From: Rufibacter radiotolerans
GTDB taxonomy: Bacteria; Bacteroidota; Bacteroidia; Cytophagales; Hymenobacteraceae
Assembly (NCBI RefSeq): GCF_001078055.1
Contig: NZ_CP010777.1
Location: 1,820,408 to 1,884,407 of the forward strand
Direction: 5' to 3'
DNA: 64,000 bases
A program made the translations under genes and the position numbers. The number at the start of each line of letters is the position of its first letter. The first letter of the stretch is position 1. Under the pieces are notes generated by a model, which worked only from the letters and a program-made list of their open reading frames with translations, ran no database searches and was not told the DNA's origin. Below, one piece after another: positions 35,427 through 43,973 of this stretch.

Positions 35427-36101
35427 TTATTTGTAGTGGTAAAAGATACCCTGGTAAAAAGGTGTCCAGATGGCGGCTTTCTGACCACAGGCTTTCAAGC
35501 CGGCATTGGCCCACGTGTTGCAGGTGTAAAACAGATTGTAGCTCCCTTTGGCCTCATAAAAAGCATCATCCATTCCGTAATTGGCATTTGTCACAATGTG
35601 CCTTGAGTCCCCGCGGGCATCTAGGTCAAACCGGGCTATAATAAACTTAGCCAACCGCTCATATTGCTCCTGACTTATGTCAATTCTCTTGCAGGCGTCA
35701 TTCTCCACCATGGCGTGCATAAAGGTGGCATGTATGGCCGAAGAGCTTAGACCGGTCATGGCCTCAAACGCGGTACTAACCTTTAAATCTGCCCAGGTGG
35801 GTGTTTCCAGATAAAAGCCCTTGTCTCCCCACCCAAAACCCAGGTACCGGGCGGTGGTATCATTGCCTTTGGTGTGGCTGTACTTAACATATTTAGTCCA
35901 ATCAATGACATTGCTCTTAACCGGTACTACCAGATCTGTGTGCACCCCATTGGTGAGAATATAAATGGAAATCTCTTTTTTGGTTTCAGGCTCCTGCGCC
36001 ACACTCATTCTGGACAAGACAAAGGCAAAAACAAAATATATTAAAACCAAAAGGACCAGGACCATAAAGCCGTAGCCCACAATGTGGAGCGCTAATTTCA
36101 A
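35427..36101 (-). CDS. DUF2459 / TIGR02117 family membrane-anchored protein
   Basis: 224 residues. One N-terminal TM helix (about 9-32), then a conserved extracytoplasmic domain with TNGVHTDLVVP, YLGFGWGDKGFYLETPTWADL, and YNLFYTCNTWANAGLKACG near the end. These are the hallmarks of TIGR02117/DUF2459; the His, Asp and Cys pattern hints at an unconfirmed hydrolase or peptidase. Start codon is TTG: no upstream in-frame ATG is found, and the next ATG would remove most of the TM helix. Paired with the S41 protease gene. Confidence 0.75.
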   Translation of the reverse strand: MKLALHIVGYGFMVLVLLVLIYFVFAFVLSRMSVAQEPETKKEISIYILTNGVHTDLVVPVKSNVIDWTKYVKYSHTKGNDTTARYLGFGWGDKGFYLETPTWADLKVSTAFEAMTGLSSSAIHATFMHAMVENDACKRIDISQEQYERLAKFIIARFDLDARGDSRHIVTNANYGMDDAFYEAKGSYNLFYTCNTWANAGLKACGQKAAIWTPFYQGIFYHYK

Positions 36102-36503
36102 GAATGGAAGAGTTATAAAGTTTGCTACAAGGAAAAAGAAATTACCTGGTTTTTACTCGTTTTAAGAAAAACAGGCCATAAACGGCAATAAAAATCCTCC
36201 CCTTTTGTAACAAGTACGGCAAACCTGCCATTAAATAGAAATAAATTTTGGCCGTAAGGTCCTCCCCTTTCTGTTTTAACCCCGTTTTCCTAAAAACATG
36301 CCTAAAACGGTTAGGCTGGCAAGGAGCTTAAAAAGCGTTTCCTCCCTCCTTCTTCGTTCTGCGGGTCCGTTACCTTTTTCCCAAATGAATTTAACCCAAC
36401 AGAAAACATAGCCGTTGAATGCAGTTCAGAATTCTTATTTTTGCAGCCTTTGCCAGGCCATTTACCCCAACAGTTTCCTGTACTTACTACTCTGGACAAC
36501 ACC
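36102..36503. other. divergent intergenic region with two degenerate palindromes
   Basis: 402 bases between the TIGR02117 gene and the nucleoid-associated gene. It contains degenerate copies of the GTTTT...AAAAACAGGC family near 36143-36182 and 36270-36312, and a well-formed plus-strand promoter at 36415-36443. No ORF of interest. Confidence 0.45.
36415..36443 (+). promoter_or_regulatory. Bacteroidota-type promoter of the nucleoid-associated gene
   Basis: TTG (36415-36417) followed after 18 bases by TATTTTTG (36436-36443) matches the -33/-7 consensus. Predicted start near 36449 gives a 5' leader of about 55 bases. Confidence 0.5.
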
Positions 36504-37547
36504 ATGAAATTTGATACCGCTTCGCTTACCCAGCTTTCCATTCACCACGTGGGCAACAAAGGGCTGGAGCAAAAACTCACGCTGTCAGAGAACCCCGTCT
36601 CCCCTGGGGATGGTCTAATCGAAAGGCTGGAAAAGTTCTTTCTTACCAAATTCGCGCAGGCGCACGAGCGTTTCAAATTCACCCATGCTTCCTCGCTGCA
36701 GTTTAATGAAGTGTACAGCTACGCCGAGAACATCTTCGCCGATAAGGAGAACTTTCATGAGAACAGCCGCAACATTGCCCGCCACCTGTTTGAAAGCTCC
36801 AGCCACCCCAAGATTAAGCCCGGCGAACTGTACGTGTGCCATTTTATTAACTGCGAGATTGAAGAACGCGTAGTGGAAGCCGTGGGGATCTTTAAAACCG
36901 AGGTGAAAAGCGGCTACTTTGACGTGCAGCGCAAAAACCGCGACTTTGCCATCTCCTACCTGGAGGGCATTGACAGCAACAAATTTGACAAAGGCTGCAT
37001 CATTTTCAATACCCGTCCGGACGAGGGCTTTATTGTAGCCATCATTGACAACCAGAACCGCGGCGAAGAAGCCCAATACTGGCGCGCGAATTTCCTGGGC
37101 CTTACCCAGATCAGCAATGAATTCCACCAGACCAACCACCTGCTCAACATGACCAAGGAGTTTATCTCTGAGCGCATGACCGAGGAGTTTGAGGTAGAAA
37201 ACACGGATCAGATTGTGCTATTAAACCGGTCGGTGGAGTACTTCAACAAACACGAGACCTTTGACAAAGAGGAGTTTGAGACCGAGGTCTTTGGGCAACC
37301 CGACCTGATTGAGTCATTCCGGAATTTTGACGGGGAGTACCGCCAGAACTATGACATTGAATTAGAAGACAGCTTTGATATTTCGCCGCAGGCCGTTAAG
37401 AAACAGTCAAGGGTGTTCAAAAGCGTGCTCAAGCTGGACAAGAACTTCCATGTATACATTCATGGCAATAAAGACATGATAGAAAAAGGCGTGGACGAAG
37501 ACGGCCGCAAGTATTATAAACTATACTTTGAGGAAGAGGAAGTATAG
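36504..37547 (+). CDS. nucleoid-associated protein, NdpA/YejK family
   Basis: 347 residues. The PF04245 pattern is clear: LSIHHVGNKGLEQKLTLS at the start, the FNEVYSYAENIF helix, GELYVCHF and IFKTEVKSGYFDV strands, and the C-terminal KLDKNFHVYIHG. YejK-type proteins bind DNA; their exact role is poorly known. The frame opens at 36441, but ATG 36504 fits the family start. Monocistronic with its own promoter, ending at a bidirectional terminator. Confidence 0.88.
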   Translation: MKFDTASLTQLSIHHVGNKGLEQKLTLSENPVSPGDGLIERLEKFFLTKFAQAHERFKFTHASSLQFNEVYSYAENIFADKENFHENSRNIARHLFESSSHPKIKPGELYVCHFINCEIEERVVEAVGIFKTEVKSGYFDVQRKNRDFAISYLEGIDSNKFDKGCIIFNTRPDEGFIVAIIDNQNRGEEAQYWRANFLGLTQISNEFHQTNHLLNMTKEFISERMTEEFEVENTDQIVLLNRSVEYFNKHETFDKEEFETEVFGQPDLIESFRNFDGEYRQNYDIELEDSFDISPQAVKKQSRVFKSVLKLDKNFHVYIHGNKDMIEKGVDEDGRKYYKLYFEEEEV

Positions 37548-37585
37548 TTTTCGTTTTAAGCCCGTTTTTCTGAAAACAACGCAAA

Positions 37586-37622
37586 AACGCCCGCTCAATG
37601 TAAGTAGAGCGGGCGTTTGTTT
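37586..37622. terminator. bidirectional terminator
   Basis: AACGCCCGCTC and GAGCGGGCGTT form a perfect 11-bp stem with a 10-base loop and T-rich flanks, between the convergent nucleoid-associated and holin-like genes. A degenerate palindrome of the repeat family lies immediately left (37552-37585). Confidence 0.8.
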
Positions 37623-37641
37623 TATTAAACTAGTGTACTGG

Positions 37642-38037
37642 CTAGCTTAGCAGCGCTTCGGTTTTTGGCGAAAGCGAACCGTAATCTTCGCGTACTTCAT
37701 CGTCATTTGACCGGTGGATGAACGTGCTTACCAAAGACAAGGCTAAGGCAATAACCAGGGCAGGCCAGAAGCCTCTTACCTCAAAGCCACGCACCAACTT
37801 GTCTACAATCTTAATCACGATGGCAGAAACAATCAGTTTCACTATGAACTCCAGCAGGAAGAACGTGACCAGGTTCAGGACAAACGTCAGGATGTAACCT
37901 ATCAAGACATTCAGGATACCAATTAGGATGGCTACCCACAAGGCGGTCCAGAAACTTTTCACGGTTACCTGCGGCATCAAATACGCTAGTAGCAGCAACA
38001 CTCCGGCGCTTACTAAAAGATCAAGAATAAAATTCAT
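37642..38037 (-). CDS. phage-holin-superfamily membrane protein (PF04020-like)
   Basis: 131 residues with four predicted TM helices (about 3-20, 28-50, 54-77 and 87-105) and a charged C-terminus. The pattern, with QVTVKSFWTALWVAILIGILN near the start, is that of the mycobacterial four-TM phage holin superfamily IV. Despite the name these are chromosomal proteins of unknown function in many bacteria; no phage genes are nearby. It lies 90 bases downstream of the amidoligase operon and might be co-transcribed. Confidence 0.75.
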   Translation of the reverse strand: MNFILDLLVSAGVLLLLAYLMPQVTVKSFWTALWVAILIGILNVLIGYILTFVLNLVTFFLLEFIVKLIVSAIVIKIVDKLVRGFEVRGFWPALVIALALSLVSTFIHRSNDDEVREDYGSLSPKTEALLS

Positions 38038-38127
38038 TTGTTTTCATAGTTAAGGTAGAACAGAATTTTGATCATCGGGCCACTGCTGACCGACTTGAAA
38101 GCATATACTGCACTTAAGGCAATTAGG

Positions 38128-38829
38128 TTAAAGCGCCTGCCTAAAAGATTGCACCAGGACCTGCTGCAGCTCCTGCCATTTGGCGGGTTTCCCCTCCGGG
38201 AAACGTTGGTTTACCTCCAGTTCAAGGCCGGCATATTGATCATTGGAATAGTGCTTGCGAAGTTGGGTCACAAACCCATCGGCGGTGCCTTTGTAGGGGT
38301 AGTTGTACCTGATTTTATAAGCCGGCTGAAGTTGCTGCATCTGTTGCCGCCAGCGGGCGGCAAAGAATTGCTCCCGCTCCCGCTTGGGGTCATACAGAAA
38401 ACCAATATCGGTGGTGCGCTCCTTGCCGTTTAGCTCTGGGGTGAAGCTGTGCACCGAAAGATGCAGCACCTGAAAGCCTTTCTCTACCCACGCCGCCACC
38501 TGGTTCTCCACCTTCTGCCGGTAAGGGTAGTAATATTTCTCCAGCACAGCGGCTGACTGTCCCGGAGAAAGCACCTGCGTGATTTCTGAGAACAAGTTTG
38601 GGTGGTGCAAAGACCGGTTCAACTCTACCAGTAACCGGCTGGTGGTGCTGGAAAGACTGAAGTCTGCCTGGCCCTTGAATTTTTTGAACAGTTCCAGCGC
38701 CCCTATGTCATACCCCCGGTGGGTTTGCAGGACGTCTTGGTGCTGCGCAAAAAAGGTCGCGTATTCTGCCGGAATCTCATTGCCGCCGTGCTCACAGGTC
38801 ACCAATATCTTTAACCGCCGGTCATTCAC
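38128..38829 (-). CDS. N-formylglutamate amidohydrolase-like enzyme
   Basis: 233 residues of the FGase (HutG-like) family, which hydrolyses N-formyl-L-glutamate or related N-acyl amino acids. LVTCEHGGNEIP at the N-terminus carries the metal-binding Glu/His pair; a later LHLSVHSFTP supplies further His residues. Start is GTG and overlaps the stop of the upstream GCS2-type gene by 4 bases (GTGA), a sign of translational coupling. As last gene of the four-gene operon it probably hydrolyses an amide made by the ligases rather than taking part in histidine degradation; no hut genes are seen. Confidence 0.8.
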   Translation of the reverse strand: MNDRRLKILVTCEHGGNEIPAEYATFFAQHQDVLQTHRGYDIGALELFKKFKGQADFSLSSTTSRLLVELNRSLHHPNLFSEITQVLSPGQSAAVLEKYYYPYRQKVENQVAAWVEKGFQVLHLSVHSFTPELNGKERTTDIGFLYDPKREREQFFAARWRQQMQQLQPAYKIRYNYPYKGTADGFVTQLRKHYSNDQYAGLELEVNQRFPEGKPAKWQELQQVLVQSFRQAL

Positions 38830-40067
38830 GGGACAAACAGTTTATTCTGGGCAAGGCTTTGCGCCAGCCTTTGGTACACGTCTTTAATCTCTGGTAACCC
38901 AGGGGCTTCGCCCAGCGCTTTCAGAAGCCTGGTGGACAAAGGGCCATGTTCTAATAAAAGGTTTGCACTGTGGGCTAATTCTGAGGAAAAAGCTTCCTGG
39001 CTATAGATTTGTGACCACAAGTTTTCCCATACCTGTTTCATGGAAGCCTGCTCCTGCTCTATGCCAAATAACTTTAAATAACCTGTATTGGTGATTTGCG
39101 TTTCGGGGCCGTTTTTCAGAGAATTGAGGAAAAGCGCAGCCAGGTCTTGCGTGTCTGCTGTCTTCTGGTCATAATAACTGCTCCAGGTTTCGGCGGTTAG
39201 ATGCTTGAGTACTTCGGTTACCAGCGCCACAATGGTAATATCTGCCAGCGGGCACTCCTGGTTGTCAATGATCCTTATCTCAATGGCGCCCCGGCTAAAC
39301 CTGGCAATGGCTCCTCTGGAGTTCAGGAATTCGTCCTGTAATTGGCCGTCTGGGTCATACGGGGCAATGGCTTCAAACAAAGGCCTGAAAATCTGCGCAT
39401 GGTAGTCTTCCTCAGAAAATACCGCCTCCGGAATTACCTGCCCGGCAATGAGCGGTATTTTTTGTTGATTTTTCCGGTACACCTCCAGGCGGGTATCCAG
39501 GAGGCCTGTGATCTGGCTGTCCAGCACCGGGGAAGCCGCGCTTATGGCCGGGATCAACGGTAACACTAACCTAATGGCCGCATGCAGCCTGCCAAATTCC
39601 ACATCATTCCCAAAGGGCAGGTTCAGGTGGGTGCTCTGCAGGTTAGACCAGCCGTGGCCCTGGCAGTTGAAAATACGGTTGTAGGCCTCGTAAATCTCAC
39701 TGGACTCATGGGGCCACAACACGGTTTCAGCATTTGGGTCCATGAATGGGTGCGCGCCTGAGGGCAACAGCATGGCATTGAAGGGTTCCAATAGTTCATT
39801 TACCCGCAGCACTTCCTGGTGAAAGGAATTGGCCAGAGAAGTAAGTTCAGGCGCGGGGCCGTTGGTCTTGAGCTCTAGTACGTGTAGCACCAGCTCATTT
39901 GACCAGGCCATGGTGCCGCGCTCCACGTCTGAGGTCAACTCCCCTGCTTCGGCTTTGAGAACCTCGTCTGCTATGGGTTTTACGGCCAGCGTGTCACGGT
40001 CTACAATCATGTATTCCATCTCCACGCCAAACCCTTCAAAGAGACCTAATTTGCGGTTGGTGCTCAT
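38826..40067 (-). CDS. GCS2-type glutamate-cysteine ligase-like amidoligase
   Basis: 413 residues. The start GLFEGFGVEMEYMIVDRDTL carries the conserved GxEMEY motif of the carboxylate-amine ligase family (YbdK/EgtA-like), and STHLNLPFGND continues the ATP/metal site. These COOH-NH2 ligases form gamma-glutamyl or similar amide bonds with ATP. Start ATG overlaps the stop of the RimK-like gene (ATGA), and its own stop overlaps the next start. Because it sits between an ATP-grasp ligase and an amidohydrolase, a peptide-like product other than glutathione is likely. Confidence 0.85.
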   Translation of the reverse strand: MSTNRKLGLFEGFGVEMEYMIVDRDTLAVKPIADEVLKAEAGELTSDVERGTMAWSNELVLHVLELKTNGPAPELTSLANSFHQEVLRVNELLEPFNAMLLPSGAHPFMDPNAETVLWPHESSEIYEAYNRIFNCQGHGWSNLQSTHLNLPFGNDVEFGRLHAAIRLVLPLIPAISAASPVLDSQITGLLDTRLEVYRKNQQKIPLIAGQVIPEAVFSEEDYHAQIFRPLFEAIAPYDPDGQLQDEFLNSRGAIARFSRGAIEIRIIDNQECPLADITIVALVTEVLKHLTAETWSSYYDQKTADTQDLAALFLNSLKNGPETQITNTGYLKLFGIEQEQASMKQVWENLWSQIYSQEAFSSELAHSANLLLEHGPLSTRLLKALGEAPGLPEIKDVYQRLAQSLAQNKLFVP

Positions 40068-41530
40068 GACAATTCCAGCTTCTTTTGGTTATCTATGCGG
40101 CGCTTGATTGATTTGAGAATGGTGAGGTAAAGGTCCTTCTTCAGGAATTTATCTTCCACGCCATAGTCAATATTGGGGTTGTCATTCACCTCAATCACGT
40201 AAGCCTTCCCGTCTATCTCTTTCACGTCTACCCCGTACAATCCGTCCCCAATTAAATTGGCGGCCTTTAGCGCAGTGTGCAGAACAAAGAAAGGAACCTG
40301 CTCAAAGGGCACGGTCTCAAAGTTACCCGAGATGTCTTTTTTCTTGCCTTCCCAGTTATAGATCTGCCAGTGGTCTTTGGCCATAAAATACTTGCAGGCA
40401 TAAAGCGGCTGCTTGTCCAGCACGCCAATGCGCCAGTCAAAATCAGTAGGCGTGAATTCCTGGCCTATGATCAGGTCAGACTCGGCCAACATTTCATTAA
40501 GCTGTTCGGCCAATTCCTCTTCTGTTTTCACTTTCACCACGCCCTGGGAGAAAGACGAATCTGGTTTCTTGAGCACACACGGTAGCCCTAGTTCTTCCAC
40601 CACTTTGTTGCAGTTATCGCGGTGAATGATCATGCTTTTCGGGATGGGCACCTTGGCTTTGGTGAGCAACTCTGCCAGGTACACTTTGTTGGTGCACCGG
40701 AGAATGGAAACCGGGTCATCAATCACCACCAGGCCATCGGCGTGGGCCCGGCGGGCAAACCTATACGTATGGTGGTTCACCGATGTGGTTTCTCTGATAA
40801 ACAGGGCATCAAATTCTGAAAGCCGGCGGTAGTCTTCTTTGGTAATGAGTTCCGTGTAGAAGCCTAGCGTCTCGGCGGCTTCCATAAAGTTCTGGATGGC
40901 CTTGTCATTGGACGGTGGGTCGCTGTCGGCGGGGTTCACCAGAATGGCCAGGTCATAGATCTTCTTGTTGATGCGGTTGTTGGAGAACCGGTTACGGGCA
41001 AAATAGGCCCGCGCAAACTTGTACAGGTCCCGCAAGTGGTGTTCTGGTACTTCATTCACCGGAATGGGGTTGATGCTTTCCAGAATCCATTCTTTGTTGT
41101 AGACAAACTGCGCCCGCAGCAATGGGGCTTGAAACAGGTCATGCAACTGCTTGCTCAGTTTCTCATATTGCTTGGCCACGTTCTGCCCAAAGTAAATGCT
41201 GAGGGTAAAATTCTTGGACTTGAGCTTGGAAAGGCTTTTCTGGATAGACTCATTTATCTCATCGGTGATAGCCCTTACAATGGTCTGGGACTTGAGATCC
41301 TGAATGGTGGTCACGTTGGGGATAGCCCTGTGCCCCCTGGCTTCGGCTAATAAAGACACATAATACCCACTGCTCTGGTACTTGTAAGAACGGCATAAAT
41401 TGAAAATACGGGCGCTCTTAATTTCAGTGTAGGCAGGATCTGTGAGGTACCGTTGCGCGTCTACCACTTCTACATCCTCTACGTCTAAATCCCAATCTTT
41501 AGGATTATTGACTACTACTAATTTGCGCAT
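40064..41530 (-). CDS. RimK-family ATP-grasp ligase with RLAN-type N-terminal domain
   Basis: 488 residues. The N-terminal half (about 1-200) is the RimK-associated domain typical of long RimK-like proteins. The C-terminal half is an ATP-grasp: LPCVLKKPDSSFSQGVVKVK (ATP lysine and Gly-rich loop), DLIIGQEFTP, and VEVNDNPNIDYGVED with the metal-binding Asn and Glu residues. ATP-grasp RimK relatives attach amino acids such as glutamate to peptides or proteins. The first 26 bases overlap the end of the C39-like gene, tying the two together. It is not ribosomal RimK by length. Confidence 0.88.
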   Translation of the reverse strand: MRKLVVVNNPKDWDLDVEDVEVVDAQRYLTDPAYTEIKSARIFNLCRSYKYQSSGYYVSLLAEARGHRAIPNVTTIQDLKSQTIVRAITDEINESIQKSLSKLKSKNFTLSIYFGQNVAKQYEKLSKQLHDLFQAPLLRAQFVYNKEWILESINPIPVNEVPEHHLRDLYKFARAYFARNRFSNNRINKKIYDLAILVNPADSDPPSNDKAIQNFMEAAETLGFYTELITKEDYRRLSEFDALFIRETTSVNHHTYRFARRAHADGLVVIDDPVSILRCTNKVYLAELLTKAKVPIPKSMIIHRDNCNKVVEELGLPCVLKKPDSSFSQGVVKVKTEEELAEQLNEMLAESDLIIGQEFTPTDFDWRIGVLDKQPLYACKYFMAKDHWQIYNWEGKKKDISGNFETVPFEQVPFFVLHTALKAANLIGDGLYGVDVKEIDGKAYVIEVNDNPNIDYGVEDKFLKKDLYLTILKSIKRRIDNQKKLELS

Positions 41531-42284
41531 GAAGGTCTTTTGGGTCTGAAGTATAACTTGAATTTGGTTCTATGGCCAATAAATTGGCATCATACGTGAC
41601 AATGCCCAGCATAATGGCATTAAGGAGCCTTGATATGGTGACATTGTAATAATTGTTGCCATACAGGGGGTTTTCCTGGTAAGGATCTGCCACGATCACG
41701 TGCTCTTTGTCATCGTCATTCTCAAAGCCGGCCAGCACCACAAAATGGCCCAGAGGCTCTCCCCGAACATCATCATAAATGGCTTCGCCGCGGTCATTGG
41801 TTCTTTCACGGGCGCAGTTATAGAGGTAGGTAGCGCTCAGGCCGGTAAGCAACGGCACGCCTCTGGAGAAATAGCTGTCCAGGAGGTTGGCCGTGAGGTC
41901 GCGGTGGCAAATCTCCCCGCCCAGCGTCAGGAACTCTACATAGGCTTGGGTGGCCACATGCAGTTTGGCGTCTGGTTTGTAGATCAGTTGTTCTTTGAGA
42001 TTGGCAATGAGATCTTCTTTGCTAAGTTTAAACCAAGTGGGGTCAAACACGTGCAGGTTGTAGGTGTAGATTCTGGCCCGGTACCCTCTTTTCAAGGCAT
42101 GGCAGCCTAAGAGCACCGCCAGGGTTCCACCTTCTTCTAAAAAGGAAACTTCTGAGATGACCTGCTCCAATGGTACCACATCTTTAAAATACTGGTATAC
42201 CGCATGCAGGCTGGTAGGCCCGCAGGTAGAGTCATCTGGCTGGGTTAAAATCCTGAGAGAACTTAATAGGGTAACTGGAAGCAC
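41505..42284 (-). CDS. C39-like cysteine peptidase
   Basis: 259 residues. The papain-like triad is visible: Cys21 in DDSTCGPTSLHAVY, His in EPLGHFVVLAGFE, and Asp in VIVADPYQ. The C39 fold cleaves leader peptides after double glycine in bacteriocin transporters, but here it stands alone without ABC or TM parts, and could cleave or transfer a small peptide. Start is GTG; no ATG lies between it and Cys21. It is first of four overlapping genes with RimK-like, GCS2-like and FGase-like enzymes. Confidence 0.8.
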   Translation of the reverse strand: MLPVTLLSSLRILTQPDDSTCGPTSLHAVYQYFKDVVPLEQVISEVSFLEEGGTLAVLLGCHALKRGYRARIYTYNLHVFDPTWFKLSKEDLIANLKEQLIYKPDAKLHVATQAYVEFLTLGGEICHRDLTANLLDSYFSRGVPLLTGLSATYLYNCARERTNDRGEAIYDDVRGEPLGHFVVLAGFENDDDKEHVIVADPYQENPLYGNNYYNVTISRLLNAIMLGIVTYDANLLAIEPNSSYTSDPKDLHAQISSSQ

Positions 42285-42489
42285 TTTGTCTACGTCTTTT
42301 TGTGTCTCTTATACGTGATTTACAAGTTGGGTTATAACCCAGGCGGGCTCCAGGGCAAAAACTTTTCAACGGCTAGGTAGTATTGGACAATCCAAAGTGC
42401 TTTTTTGCCTTAGGCCCAAAGGGTTGCTTTGGTTATATTCTTTTTTAAGAAAGAGTGTAGAATTCTGCAAACTATCACCTAGATTGGTA

Positions 42490-42518
42490 CTTTAAGCGGC
42501 AAAGCCTTTAAGCGGCAA
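42490..42518 (+). repeat. direct repeat upstream of the LytTR regulator
   Basis: The 13-base unit CTTTAAGCGGCAA occurs twice (42490-42502 and 42506-42518), period 16, about 25 bases before the start codon. LytTR domains bind paired direct repeats, usually with longer period, so this may be an autoregulatory site; a simple tandem duplication is also possible. Confidence 0.4.
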
Positions 42519-42543
42519 TTTTCTGTAGTAAATCTTATTCCCC

Positions 42544-43263
42544 TTGAAAAAAGAAACACCTTACCGGGCCATTATAATTGACGATGATGAACTTAGCCGA
42601 ATGATTCTGGAGCGGCACATCAAGGCCACCCCCACCTTAGAATTGGTACATTCCTTTGGGTCTAGCACCGAAGGCCTGGCCTGGCTGTTAAAGAAGGAGG
42701 GAGTAGACCTGCTTTTTCTGGACGTAGAAATGCCTGAAATGACCGGACTGGAATTGCTACGCACGCTGCCCCAAAAACCACAGACCATTCTTATCACGTC
42801 GCATAAAGACTTTGCCCTGCAGGCCTTTGAACTGCAGGTAGCCGATTACCTTCTAAAGCCCGCCGACTTTGCCCGTTTTACCCAGGCAGTTTTGAATGCC
42901 ATAGGGAAAATGGAAAAGCCAAATGGTTCTCCTGCCCTTGTAACCGCTCAGGCTGAGGCCCTGTTTGTGAAGGTTGACAATAAGATCATTAAGTTAGATC
43001 TTAACCAGGTAGGGTACATTGAAGCCCGCGGTGATTACGTGGTCATTAACATGGAAGGCAAAAAACACATTGTCTACACCACCATGAGCGCCATTGACCA
43101 GAAACTCCCTGAAGATCAATTCATGCGGATTCACCGGTCATTTATTGTGAACTTAAGATTGATTGAGCTGATTGAAGATGATTCTGTTTTCATGCTGGAG
43201 AAGTACATTCCTATAGGTGGCTCTTACCAGTCTAAATTTTATAGCCGCATCAATAAGCTTTAG
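42544..43263 (+). CDS. LytTR-family response regulator
   Basis: 239 residues. Receiver domain (about 7-125) with acidic pocket D13-D15, phosphoacceptor Asp60 in LLFLDVEMPEMTG, Thr85 and Lys105 (YLLKPAD). A LytTR DNA-binding domain follows (about 140-239): KIIKLDLNQVGYIEARGDYV, then MRIHRSFIVNL. Start is TTG; the first internal ATG would remove the acidic pocket, so TTG is needed. No histidine kinase lies next to it, so it is an orphan whose partner is elsewhere. A terminator palindrome follows the gene. Confidence 0.88.
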   Translation: MKKETPYRAIIIDDDELSRMILERHIKATPTLELVHSFGSSTEGLAWLLKKEGVDLLFLDVEMPEMTGLELLRTLPQKPQTILITSHKDFALQAFELQVADYLLKPADFARFTQAVLNAIGKMEKPNGSPALVTAQAEALFVKVDNKIIKLDLNQVGYIEARGDYVVINMEGKKHIVYTTMSAIDQKLPEDQFMRIHRSFIVNLRLIELIEDDSVFMLEKYIPIGGSYQSKFYSRINKL

Positions 43264-43290
43264 CCGACTCTTTTTCTTTTCGCACCTGCA

Positions 43291-43347
43291 AAATCCCGTT
43301 TTGGGGCTGTTTTTGATGAAACAGCCCCAAAACGGGATTTTTTTTTG
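43291..43347. terminator. palindromic terminator, GGGCTGTTTT family variant
   Basis: AAATCCCGTTTTGGGGCTGT on the left arm pairs with its complement over more than 20 bp, followed by nine T. It ends the LytTR gene; the core differs slightly (GGGCTGTTTT) from the main family. Confidence 0.7.
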
Positions 43348-43372
43348 GCATTTATTTCCAAACTTTATAACC

Positions 43373-43386
43373 TGAACGAACGTTCA
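43373..43386. promoter_or_regulatory. operator-like inverted repeat in front of the TetR gene
   Basis: TGAAC and GTTCA flank a 4-base centre (TGAACGAACGTTCA), with an inner perfect GAACGTTC. It ends 6 bases before the TetR start codon. Sites of this form are typical TetR-family operators, so the regulator probably represses itself and the hydrolase behind it. Confidence 0.5.
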
Positions 43387-43392
43387 ATCATT

Positions 43393-43962
43393 ATGTCTAA
43401 ACGTAAAATTCAGCGGGAAACGAGCCTGCAATCCATTCTGGATGCCGCCTTGGAATTGTTTGCAGAGCAGGGATATGATAAAACTTCCATCCGGCAGATA
43501 GCCCAGAGGGCCGATATTTCTTTAGGGTTACTTTACAATTACTTTAAGAGTAAGGAAGATCTGCTGAAGGAGATTCTAGTGAAAGGCAGGCAGGATATTC
43601 TGGCTTCTTTTGAAAGACCCGAAGGTCTCACTCCTATTCAGTTTCTGGAGCACCACATTAGAAAGACATTTGAACTGCTGGAAAAGAATAAAAACTTCTG
43701 GCGGTTGTATCACAGCCTTAGGCTACAGTCTGAAGTGCTGAGAACGCTGGAGCAAGAGGTGGCTGCGGAAAACCAAATGATCCTCCAAAAGCTTACCCAT
43801 AATTTGGCAGCCGCTGGCTCTACCTCTCCCTCGGCAGAAGCAGTGCTTATGTTTGCTACCCTAGACGGAATTGCACAGCACTACCTTATTCTCCCAAATT
43901 TCCCCTTACAGGATGTCATAATCCGGTACCTGGTTCAACTGAAAAGTCATCTGGCCTCTTAA
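43393..43962 (+). CDS. TetR/AcrR family transcriptional regulator
   Basis: 189 residues. The N-terminal HTH is canonical: SILDAALELFAEQGYDKTSI, then RQIAQRADISLGLLYNYFKSKEDLL. The C-terminal ligand-binding part is helical and unassigned. The frame opens earlier at a TTG (43345), but the ATG at 43393 lies right after the operator-like repeat and gives the usual short N-terminal arm. It precedes the dehalogenase-like hydrolase by 11 bases; that enzyme's substrate may be related to the inducer. Confidence 0.9.
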   Translation: MSKRKIQRETSLQSILDAALELFAEQGYDKTSIRQIAQRADISLGLLYNYFKSKEDLLKEILVKGRQDILASFERPEGLTPIQFLEHHIRKTFELLEKNKNFWRLYHSLRLQSEVLRTLEQEVAAENQMILQKLTHNLAAAGSTSPSAEAVLMFATLDGIAQHYLILPNFPLQDVIIRYLVQLKSHLAS

Positions 43963-43973
43963 AAATAAAGACT

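Noticed and set aside
37642-38037. Prophage remnant because of the holin-like gene
   Set aside because: The family is chromosomal in many bacteria, and no lysin, integrase, portal or tail gene is present.
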